Shown one piece after another: positions 22,356 through 30,784 of a stretch of DNA of 64,000 nt (within the stretch, counting starts at the first letter, position 1; each line of letters begins with the position of its first letter). The notes under the pieces are model-generated. The model did not search any database, had not been told where the DNA came from, and saw only the letters and a list, made by a program, of their open reading frames with translations. Position numbers and translations under genes: made by a program. Where the stretch lies: NCBI GenBank assembly GCA_944472135.2, contig OX235270.1:69945168-70009167 (forward strand), in the 5' to 3' direction. This stretch comes from Trichobilharzia regenti (Eukaryota > Platyhelminthes > Trematoda > Strigeidida > Schistosomatidae).

Positions 22356-23401
22356 TTGATGAGATGTACCCTGAATGTTCAATTATCTTTCAACAACGGA
22401 ATACATCACCGAAAGGATGGTATAGCTATGGGCTCACCACTAGGCCCATTGCTTGCAGATTTCTTCATGCCAAAACTTAAAAACACATGCCTGAAGGAAA
22501 TGATCAATGCCTTTGAAATCTATAGGAGATACGTTGACGACACTTTCATTATCGTCAACAATGAAGGAAATCTAGCCGACATCCTGAAGTCGTTTAACAA
22601 CTGCCCCCTGCGATTCAGTTCACGCTGGAGAAAGTGTCCAACTACAAAATATCCTTTCTTGATATCCAACAAGCAAGACGAGAACAGGATGGAACACTGA
22701 AAAGATCTATCCATAGAAAGTCGACGTGGAACGGACAGTTTACTACCTTTCCCATCTGGGTACCCCTATACACCAAACGAAACCTGATCTGTTCACTCAG
22801 CTACACAGTTCGCATAATTTGCACGGCGGACACCATAGAAGATGAATTGGACAATCTCAAGAGAATCCTCGTCGAGAATTGTTATCCAGAAAGATTTATT
22901 GCGAAATCTATCAATCCTAGATCACAAAAGCCGCCCATGCTAAGCGTCCCGAAAAAACTACTCTACATGAACCTTCAATTCAATGGAGATATATCTGGGG
23001 AAACACTAAACAATCGACTGTCGCGCTCACTTAAGAAGACCTTCTTCACAGCTGAACTACGACTAACCTTCTCCACAAAACCTATGATTCACGTGAACAT
23101 GAAGGATCAGCTACCGCCGCTGGACTCATCAATGTGTATTTATCAATTCACCTGCTCGTGTGGAGCCAGGTATGTCGGCTGTACCCAGCGTTCGCTTTCC
23201 AAGCGTATCACCGAACACTTACCAACATGGTTTTACAAAGGAGAAAGGGAACGCCCGCGCAGCTCTATCTTAGAACATCTGATAGTTCAGCGAAGAGTGT
23301 CTTTTCGGCGAATTCATTCTCTTTGCTGTACAATCGTAAATATTTATGACTTATTTTGTATGTATGTGTACATTCAGTTTGTCAAACAAACATACAATTA
23401 G
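22356..23401 (+). pseudogene. PLE RT / GIY-YIG ORF (copy 2), frameshifted
   Basis: Same frame as 16236-17282, but one C is missing in the run at about 22603-22607. The frame therefore splits: the first part (22356-22700) keeps motif B and YVDD and then goes out of frame, while the thumb and endonuclease part is open from 22634 to 23401. This is the only coding difference seen between the two units. In a long C run it could be either a mutation or a sequencing error. Confidence 0.8.
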
Positions 23402-23793
23402 TCATGGTTATTTCAGCTAAACAGGTGAAAATGAGTAAGTTTCGGGTAGAGTTACACAATACAGAAACGGTCAAGAACATTGGATGTTGATGAAACTAGT
23501 GTAGCAACAAGAGTGATGAGTTGTCACAAACGGTTGTTAAAGAGGAGTTGTGTAATAATATGAACTTTTTTTGATGATTGAGTGTTTTACTCAGGACACA
23601 CATATGAACAAAGTAGAGAATATGAAATCACGTGAGAGTTCGACATGAATACGAGAATTATAAGCAATTGGAGAAACGGGCGAACAAACGAAATTCAGTC
23701 AGTCATCAAAATTCAAGAAAGTTGTTACCATGATAGTAGAAGTGGTTTAATGATTCTCTTTTGTATACACAGCTCTACCGAAATCTTTCTAAC
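23285..23793 (-). repeat. PLE 3' region and pLTR type B, reversed (copy 2)
   Basis: Same sequence as 17165-17674, with the same internal order of blocks. Confidence 0.6.
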
Positions 23794-23925
23794 TTTCACC
23801 TGTTTAGCTAAAATAACCATAACTAATTGTATTTTTGTTTGACAAACTGAATGTACACATACATACAAAATAAGTCATAAATATTTGCGATTGTACATCA
23901 AAGAATATGAATTCGCCGGAATAAG
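23794..23925 (+). repeat. Third, partial pLTR type B
   Basis: It starts CACCTGTTTAGCTAAAATAA like the left ends of both duplicated units and stays similar up to the GAATTCGCCGGAATAAGAC block, where it leaves the family. It marks the right border of the array. Confidence 0.65.
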
Positions 23926-24201
23926 ACCCTGGATGGGAATTAATCATGAATTAAAAATAATTAAGTAATTTCGGTGATTTCTAGTGTTGTTTGTTCAAAT
24001 AGTGATACACACAGCAATGCAGTGAGTTTTGTGATTGTTGAGATGGAGATTTGATGAGGACAGGGTAATGACATCTTATGTCGTACTTCCGAATTCTTTT
24101 TCGGAAAGTGATGTAATACGGGACTGTCAGTCTAATGACTAATATCAACAAATGAAGGAGTATAGATAATAAAGTATTATGAAATATTTTCACAGACTTA
24201 C

Positions 24202-24389
24202 ACGATATCCATTTGGCGCACACGATGATCCACAGGGATATATATTTGCACAGAAATAATCCGTTGAACTGTATCTTTCATGGCATGTTTTCGTGTTGAA
24301 ACAGCTATAGACCTTCTCACAATTATATGTGTCTGAATATACCCAAGAACGCTTTAGCAATGCCTGAACAGGATTTCCCGTAATCAAGG
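24202..24389 (-). CDS. Internal exon, cysteine-rich, unidentified gene
   Basis: On the minus strand a pyrimidine-rich acceptor (TGTTTTACACTTCAG) ends at 24390 and a donor (GTAAGT) starts at 24201, giving a 188-base exon. It begins with two bases of a split codon and ends on a codon boundary. The 62 complete codons read LITGNPVQALLKRSWVYSDT and then six cysteines (CEKVYSC, TC, FC, PC, SSC) ending at NGYR. Cysteine density and spacing suggest a disulphide-bonded extracellular or secreted module, but I do not recognise the family. No neighbouring exon could be assigned on this strand. Both splice sites and the open frame agree, so this is probably a real host exon rather than repeat DNA. Confidence 0.55.
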
Positions 24390-24394
24390 CTGAA

Positions 24395-24945
24395 GTGTAA
24401 AACAGAAACACTGTCAATAAGTCTCAGAATCTTAATCTCTTTTCAACATAACAATAAAAGTTTGATGTTATCATTAACAATGTTATATCACAGTTATAAG
24501 TGTGTTCTGAATCAGAATTCAGTAGAGTTGTTTGCCACAGTTGTTATTTATATGAACGTTAATAATCTGATTTATTGATTTATTCACATTTTAGCTAATT
24601 GAGTTGACTCGAAGACAACCGTATTTCACAGACTCTATTTACTTTGTTTCTGTTTAATGCCTGAAAATCAGTCTTTTTTTTAGTCTTTATTGATAACAGT
24701 CTTAGATCCTGTAAAATATGAAAAAACGATAACGAAATAATTACAGCTGAAGCAGGCATTATAAGTGTTAAGACGGATAAGCTTCTCTGTCAACCGTGAA
24801 GTCATGTCTTATGCATACACCTGACATGATAACCTTACTGGACAGGTTTGATTTATTTATTTATGACTTAATTTTCTGATGGATTTTCGATATCAGATAA
24901 CAATTCATATTTGTTTAATTATTGCCCTAATTCCTGAATGTTTTG
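24395..24945. other. Unassigned DNA, probably intron
   Basis: AT-rich, no exon or repeat recognised. If the exon at 24202-24389 is real, this is intron upstream of it on the minus strand. Confidence 0.35.
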
Positions 24946-25122
24946 CACGTAAGGCGAGCTCGTAACCAGAAGGTTGTAAGTTCGAGCGCCGGTGGGTGCG
25001 TACTGCTGAAGAGTTCCAAACTATGATGAAACAGCTATCCAGTACTCCCAGGTTTTCCAATGGTCCTCTAACTAACGTCAGCTCATGATCAAATCCTGTA
25101 ACCAATCAAATCCCTACAAACT
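24946..25122 (+). mobile_element. Hammerhead-type SINE, 5' truncated, weakened ribozyme
   Basis: The copy starts inside the tRNA-like head (GGCGAGCTCGTAACCAGAAG) and includes a mutated B box. The ribozyme region (25000-25045) keeps stem I (GTACTG / CAGTAC) and the CTGAAGA core. Stem II has become GTT/GAT and stem III (ACAGCTAT) has lost a pair, so cleavage is doubtful. The body and tail (CTAACTAACGTCAGCTCATG, AATCAAATCCC) follow. Confidence 0.75.
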
Positions 25123-25394
25123 AACACGGACTTTGTATTTTATTTTATAAGAGTCGTCTTTTTTTCCAGTCTGACTTTTTTGTTTATCTCAGTGTGGGAG
25201 ATATTTTCAAGGGATCATTTAGTAATAGTGTTGTGTCCCGTAGGTGCATTCCAGTTAAGTTAGACGGAACCCACAACCCAGTATCATTCCATCACAATAG
25301 TTATATACGTAGTGGGTGAATTTCACCCGTCGTCATTTCGACTAAGAAACATATTCAGTGATATAAGTATAAAACTTGGGCACTGTGGTAAAGT

Positions 25395-25590
25395 ATAACT
25401 CTATTATAGATAAGATTTTATTTTGATAAATCACACAGTGTTGTACAGTTATATGAACTGATGACCACGTTTCGAGCACAACTTATTGCTCATATCAACT
25501 TGATATGATTATGAGCAATAGTTTGTGCTCGGAACGTCATCAGTTCATATAACTGTACAACACTGTGTGATTTATCAAAATAAAAATATT
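25395..25590. repeat. Long palindromic repeat (hairpin)
   Basis: The arm TTTTGATAAATCACACAGTG, then TTGTACAGTTATATGAACTG, is repeated as its reverse complement at 25534-25583 around the centre near 25500. The match includes CGAGCACAA against TTTGTGCTCG. The arms are about 80 bases with few mismatches. Related sequences are at 25-134 and 42960-43150. No transposase is present; it may be a MITE-like or foldback element. Confidence 0.75.
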
Positions 25591-25734
25591 CAGTAGTTAT
25601 GATAAAACGACCATAACTTCACAATAAGAGAGTTAGTGGATCAGTTAAGTTATTGTGAAGTTACGGTATTGTACAAGATTGTGGTTGTTCTGAAGCTGCA
25701 CTGCACAATGTAGAATAGAAATTAATTTCAAGAA

Positions 25735-25925
25735 GCGTCGGTGGCGCAGTGGTTAGGACTTTCGCCGACCATGCACATGGTCCGAGGTTCGATCCCCTGC
25801 CAACGCACACCTGATATCTATGGTCGGCCTGCAAAATTTGGGCTACCGATATCCATGCTGAAAATTCCATACTTGTACCAAAAATACGGTGTGGCATCAA
25901 GCTGTAATCAAAAATCAAAAAAAAT
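25735..25925 (+). mobile_element. tRNA-headed SINE, subfamily 1
   Basis: Head GCGTCGGTGGCGCAGTGG with B box GGTTCGATCCC, body CTGATATCTATGGTCGGCC, and tail ending ATCAAGCTGTAATCAAAAAT followed by an A-rich stretch. It is about 190 bases and nearly identical to 9170-9365 through the head and body. Confidence 0.85.
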
Positions 25926-26399
25926 TAATTAAACGTAAATTACCTCTAAACTGTCGTTAGAGTGTTGTATTTCCCACTACACAGATAATAACAATATGAA
26001 GATTAAAAGCAAACCAGTTATGGATTATAAATGTCATTCTCTTCATAATTCGCAGGTGGAGCAATATGAAGACTGGATTCATCACTTCAGGCAGTGACAG
26101 TTGAGTGATAAAATGTACTACTACTATTATTACTATTATTTAAACGCAGAAAAAACTTGGTACAGTATGGCACCAAGAAAGATGCGCCACACAATAATAA
26201 TAAAACAACATAGGTTAGAAGTAAAAATGTAAGTAGAAAACGGATAAAGAACTTCATCTGGAAGGAAAACAGTCATGCTCAACAAGTCTAAACAGTATTC
26301 GTTAACTATCATCAGGAAAGGAAGAAAGAAGGAAATTGAAATATGTTCGCCATTGAATACGATTCTTGGCCGTATCCGATAACGTTTCGAGCTATCTCG

Positions 26400-26951
26400 C
26401 GGACTTCAACCAGGGAGTCGTGACGCACCAACCGATGCTAATCTAGCACAAAATTCCCTCACCCCACGACGTCACGTCATGGACTGACCACCCCTCCGTC
26501 TTTTCCATCCCGTCCCAGGGCTAGCGAACAGAGACCTGTACGGAAGCCTTTGGGATGACATTCGCAGCACGTATTCAAGCCACCGGAGGTGGTGTTTCCA
26601 TATGACGACACTCAATGAATGGTGACCTCCACTGTGTTCAAACACACACCGTCGAACCTCAGAGTTATTCACGCAGTGATGCTATCGAACGCAATCAATC
26701 CTGTGGAGACAGCGATGATCGGATACGCGAAGCCGCCGCCCTTCCTAAGCTCGGAGAGGCCAGGTTTCACAGGCGTAGGGAAAGACAACCACTACTGAAG
26801 CATTGTATACCCGACCTTTGACAGCCAAGCTAACGTCGCGACGACGCCAGAGTTGGCTCAAGTTGATGTATGCCACCATAGCCTTCATGATATGGTTGGA
26901 AATCTCATCCATCACTCCCCCACCAGCAATCACACAACTATCCAAATACAC
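26400..26951 (-). pseudogene. LINE C-terminal region
   Basis: Minus-strand frames contain GGGVMDEISNHIMKAMVAYI, LAVKGRVYNASV, ACETWPLRA, then RWLEYVLRMSSQRLPYRSLF and GWKRRRGGQSMT. These match the conserved post-RT region of RTE/CR1-type ORFs (GGG..EI..RI.KA, K.R.YN, CETW.L, RWLGH.LRM). A frameshift separates the two readings, and the final block (GASRLPGWSPR) is frameshifted again. Confidence 0.75.
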
Positions 26952-27107
26952 AAACTTATCGAAAACTTCAAGCAGTTCACCTGCAAGTGTGAGTGTAGGT
27001 ACAAGCTCCTGCCAATCTTGTAACAGTACTTTTCACTTAGATGGCGCAAAGCACATACCATACTTACAGACACTGATCACCAACTGGTTAAGTGCGATTC
27101 GGGCAGC

Positions 27108-27500
27108 CTACATGCTATCGCACAGTAAGACGATATCGTCTGCATACTCAAGGCCGAAAAGTCTACTTCCGGGGAGCAGATCTACACCACCTTCACGCAC
27201 ATCCTTCAGAGCCGACTCCAGAATGTCATCGATGGCAAAGTTAAAGAGAAATGGAGAGATTGGGCAACCCTGTCTAATCCCACTGTTGGTTGGGAACAGT
27301 GATGATAGTTGGTTGTATGCCCTCACTCTACCCGAGGTGTTTCTGTATAGGGCTTTCAAGATGTTAACAAATTTCTCAGGTACACCTCTCTCTAACAGAC
27401 AGTTCCAGAGCACAGTTCTGCCCAACGAATCAAAGGCAGCCTTAATATCAAGAAAAACAACGATCGTTGGCCTGCAATACCTGTGGCGGTGAAGGTGAAC
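27108..27500 (-). pseudogene. LINE reverse transcriptase palm
   Basis: The minus-strand frame at 27425-27108 contains GVPEKFVNILKALYRNTSGR, the motif SGIRQGCPISPFLFNFAID and the catalytic YADDIVLL. The A-motif region (a degraded FLDIKAAFDS-like reading) lies just upstream at 27480-27430 in another frame. It corresponds to RT blocks 4-6. The catalytic Asp pair is intact, but the ORF is not continuous with the endonuclease. Confidence 0.8.
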
Positions 27501-27605
27501 ATATGATCAATGCATCCACGACCTGAACGAAACCCAGCCTGCTATTCGCGAATCAATCCCTCACGTATTTTGCACAGCTTGCGAAGCAAAACAGCAGCCA
27601 ATATT

Positions 27606-28301
27606 TTAGACGTGACTGGTAGCAGACTGACTCTTTTTAAAGATGGGGACGATAATGGCTTCGTTCCAAATTGATGGTACACTCTCTGTCTCCCATACCT
27701 TCCTGAACAACCCAGTTAGAGCCATTGTGAGAGTCTCGCCACCATCTTTAAAAAGAGCCGGGGGTAATTTGTCTGGGCCGGGCGCCTTATGGCGTTTCAA
27801 CACTTGGAGTTCCTTACGGACCTCCGCTTCGGTGGGTGGGTCGGTACTAACCGACCAAGGAGCACTCGGGCTAATGATAGTAGACACTGAAGCTGGTGGC
27901 CAGCTGAACTGCTTCCCGAAGTGCTCTGCCCAGCGTTCCAGGCGTCTTTTCAGGCTGGTAATTGGCGTGCCATCTGCCTCACAGACCGTCTCGCTGACAC
28001 CTTGTTTCTTGCTGCCGGTGGCTGAGATGAGTTGGAACAGCTTCCGACTGTTGCCAGATGCAGCAGCTGACTCCATCTCACACGCACGTTCTGACCACCA
28101 GGCTTCGCGGTCCTTACGTAAACACTGTCTAATCTTGCGCGTGAGCGCCTTTCGCTGATTGTTGTATTCGCTGCCAGCCGGAATGGACCGGCGTTCATCC
28201 AGGAGTTGCAAGGAACTCGCAGAAACCCAGTGGTTGTTAGCGGAGCATTCTTTCAAGCAGCTACACTCGCCTTTTGCATGGCACCTTGCACATGAAGCCA
28301 A
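27606..28301 (-). pseudogene. LINE linker and RT N-terminal region
   Basis: The 231-residue minus-strand frame contains RRSIPAGSEYNNQRKALTRK, LRKDREAWWSERACEMESAA, PTEAEVRKELQVLKRHKAPG, PDKLPPALFKDGG and VWETESVPSIWNEAIIVPIF. The KAPGPD...P..IWN...VPI.KK pattern is the first conserved block of LINE reverse transcriptases. The frame ends where a shift occurs near 27620. The 171-residue plus-strand reading opposite it is only a shadow. Confidence 0.82.
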
Positions 28302-28308
28302 TGTTCAT

Positions 28309-29286
28309 CTATACTACTTGGGGGTTGCTGGCAAGCATTGTTTTTAACTCATTCTGATATTTCAAAGAAGTAGCAGGTGCTACTAGTTTGCTCACATCAA
28401 CGCTTAGACGACGGCTTTTACGAACCCCACCAAATCGCAAGACGAACTTGGCACACACTAACGCATGATCGGAGTCCAGGCATGTGCTCCAGAAGGAGCG
28501 ACAGTCTTGTATGCATCCTCGCCACCGGAAACTGACCGCAATATGATCAATCTGAGTCCAAGCTTGCTTCGCAGAGGGAGGACGCCAGGTAGCGCTACGG
28601 CGATGGCTGTGCCGGAAGTTGGTGCTGGCTAGAAATAGGTTGTGATCCGCGCAAAGCTGCAGAAGACGGTCCCCATTATCTGACCTGCGACCATGTAGTC
28701 CCCACTGACCACCTAGACGATTCTCCTCTGAGCTTAGACGCCCGACCTGTGCATTCAAGTCCCCAGCCAGCACTACGATATCCCTCCGACCCGCCTGTTT
28801 CAAGAGATCGCTCAGTTGGTAGTAGAACTCATCCTTCATTGCTGCAATCCGTCGGTGCATAGGCAGAGAAAACAGACACCGCCTATCTGGCCTACTACTC
28901 CTTACTTTCGTATAACCTTCCAGCCTCACAGCACATAAACGACTGTTAATGGGAATCCAGTCGAGCAGTGCAGCTTCGGCTCTAGCGCTCAGTGCGACAC
29001 CGACACCAGCTACGCCGGATGCCGACGCCACAGGGTCCCCGGATAAGCGCAGGTGGTACATACTACTAGAACTTCCAGATGGAGAGGATAGTCGAAGCAC
29101 TTCACTGGGATCTTGAATGCGGGTCTCCGAAATGCAGCAGACATCGATAGCGAGGCTTTCCAAAGTTCTTGCCAACCCTGCCTGTTGTCCGATTTGCATC
29201 AGCGTCCGAACATTGTAGGTGGCCAGCTTGAACGCGGCACGCGGTTTCAGGATATCTTTGTTAGATGTTGCATTGGGGACAACCAT
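28309..29286 (-). CDS. LINE APE-type endonuclease frame
   Basis: The 325-residue frame carries the APE endonuclease signature in order: ATYNVRTLMQIGQQAGLART near residue 22, CISETRIQD near 52 (catalytic Glu), DIVVLAGDLNAQVG near 175 (Asp/Asn pair), a Thr-Trp block (ATWRPPS), QIDHIAVS near 245, and DSDHALV near 273 (the Asp-His end of the active site). In the family this enzyme nicks target DNA to prime reverse transcription. One conserved block before residue 145 looks short (RCLFSLPMHRR where ...VYAPT... is usual), suggesting an internal deletion. The frame ends at a TAG at 28309-28311, so any product would be endonuclease only. Confidence 0.82.
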   Translation of the reverse strand: MVVPNATSNKDILKPRAAFKLATYNVRTLMQIGQQAGLARTLESLAIDVCCISETRIQDPSEVLRLSSPSGSSSSMYHLRLSGDPVASASGVAGVGVALSARAEAALLDWIPINSRLCAVRLEGYTKVRSSRPDRRCLFSLPMHRRIAAMKDEFYYQLSDLLKQAGRRDIVVLAGDLNAQVGRLSSEENRLGGQWGLHGRRSDNGDRLLQLCADHNLFLASTNFRHSHRRSATWRPPSAKQAWTQIDHIAVSFRWRGCIQDCRSFWSTCLDSDHALVCAKFVLRFGGVRKSRRLSVDVSKLVAPATSLKYQNELKTMLASNPQVV

Positions 29287-29289
29287 TTA

Positions 29290-29880
29290 GAGGGTTACTC
29301 GCTAACATCTCGAAACGACACAGATAGGCTAGGAATCCAGACAAAGGTGAAAGGCTGTCGAAGGTTAAGAAGTCAAGGTTAGCATAGGCAAAATACAGGA
29401 ATCTAAGTATAAAAAAAGTAAGGTTGGAAGAACATAAGTTGCTTGAGGTATCGTTATTACTTGAAATCATTTTTTATTCGAGCGCGTGGAGAGTTTCAGT
29501 AATAGTTTGTTGTTTTATTTCATCTGTTGTGTGAGGGTTGAGATACTTCTCGGGCGCCCAGACCGAAGCAGGTGGTTTTCTTAAAGGACCACGCCCGAGT
29601 CTTTGACTTGGAGTCTAATCCGCTAGGCAGCGGAGCCGCATCAGGAGCTGCATTCCCTTGGTTGCCGGTGATCCATATGGGTTCATACGCCATTTGATCC
29701 GATTGGATTCTGAAGCCCATGTACCCCACGGTAACTTCTTTTAGTCTAACCGCTATTCAAACAACCTTCCTGACATGGTAGGACCTGCAGGGACATGAGT
29801 CCCAGTCAGTTTAGCTTGTTGGGTCACTGCGGTATTCAAGCCCGACCACCATGGCAAGGTAGCAGTGTAACGACAGAAGA
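29290..29880 (-). other. LINE 5' leader
   Basis: This GC-richer non-coding stretch lies before the endonuclease ATG at 29286 on the minus strand. Its composition stands out from the AT-rich flanks, and it ends near GGTAGCAGTGTAACG. The exact 5' end cannot be fixed without another copy. Confidence 0.5.
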
Positions 29881-30264
29881 CAAGGGCCAGGCAACAGATC
29901 GTTTATTAAGGAAATCACCACGTATTTATGTATATTTCATGTACATTATTATAGCTTATTCAAGCAGACAAACACAGTCTTCTGACTGGTTGTTTCTTGC
30001 TCATGGTTATTCTGTACTGCTTGTGACTGGTTACTCAGAAAAATAAGCCATATATCTGCGAATCGTATTTGCCCACGTTAAGTCTGCTGTGATTGGTTGT
30101 TGAGTCAGTCTTGTTCATATTTTCTCATGGCCAGTATTAGGGACATAAACATTGACATCAATTAATGTCTACCAATTGGTTAGCAGCCTGCTCTCACCAC
30201 AGCAGTTTTCAGCCGGGTACTAGCTCAGCCATCAGTGAATTATTAAATACAAGGAAGGAATATC

Positions 30265-30700
30265 TGAAACTCTACGAAGGATTCTTAATAAAGCAGGAAT
30301 CAGGGTGGCATTCCAACCTACAAAATCTCTTATTTTCAAACTCTATAGGCTAAGGGACTATAGTGACCTAACTGCACAAAAGAATTTAACCTACGAAACA
30401 CCTTGCCATGACTATGAATTCACTTATATAGGTTAGACCAGTTTATTGGAGTGGGCTAGTTTAGCAGAACATAGGAGTTTAGCTATTTGTAAAATGACAG
30501 ACCCCAGCCGAAAGAAAAATCCATCGATCTCAATGCATGCACTAACGCAGAATCACGCAGTAGTTGGGGAGAGAGCTACGGTTCGAAAACGTGATATAAT
30601 GAGGCGAGGAAAAAGGGTTAATCACCGAATCTTGTTTATCGAATCTACACCCCAAACTTGCAGTAGGAATGATGTAACACTAAAATTAGAGCCATGAAAA
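30265..30700 (+). pseudogene. PLE GIY-YIG endonuclease, one internal stop
   Basis: One plus-strand frame reads AGIRVAFQPTKSLIFKLYRL, NLTYETPCHDYEFTYIG, a TAG, then EWASLAEHRSLAICKM, SISMHALTQNHAVV and LFIESTPQTCSRND, ending at a TGA near 30697. The PC-x-D-x-x-x-TYIG block and the later AEHR and HAL..NH blocks fit the GIY-YIG fold of Penelope-like elements, in the second type also found at 5595-6020 and 62440-62690. The RT portion is not visible upstream. Confidence 0.55.
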
Positions 30701-30784
30701 ATGTTACTACCAATAAAATTAAAGGATGAAAAGTAGCGGAATTATGTAAGCTAAGTATGAAATGTATTTAACCTCGCTTAGTTT

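Larger units (their letters stand above)
17675..23793. repeat. Tandem duplication unit, copy 2
   Basis: Second copy of the 11551-17674 unit. The differences I could find are several in the first 40 bases, minus 4 bases in the AT run, and minus one C at about 22606. The next block, 23794-23925, restarts the same pLTR and then diverges, as expected if unequal exchange between pLTRs made the array. Near-identity means a very recent event or an assembly artefact. Confidence 0.9.
26115..29880 (-). mobile_element. Near full-length APE/RT LINE, broken, minus strand
   Basis: Read on the minus strand: a GC-richer leader (29880-29290), an endonuclease frame (29286-28309), a linker and RT fingers (28301-27606), RT palm (27500-27100), a C-terminal region (26951-26400), and a 3' end followed by a TAATAGTAATAATAGTAG-type simple repeat near 26160-26110. 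Base composition is clearly richer in G and C than the surroundings. Stops and frameshifts interrupt the single long ORF expected for such elements. By remembered sequence it resembles RTE-like LINEs of schistosomes (SR2/SjR2 type), but the clade was not tested. Confidence 0.85.

Noticed and set aside
26803..27492. 229-residue plus-strand ORF
   Set aside because: Antisense shadow of the LINE RT and C-terminal region.
27643..28158. 171-residue plus-strand ORF
   Set aside because: Antisense shadow of the LINE linker/RT frame.
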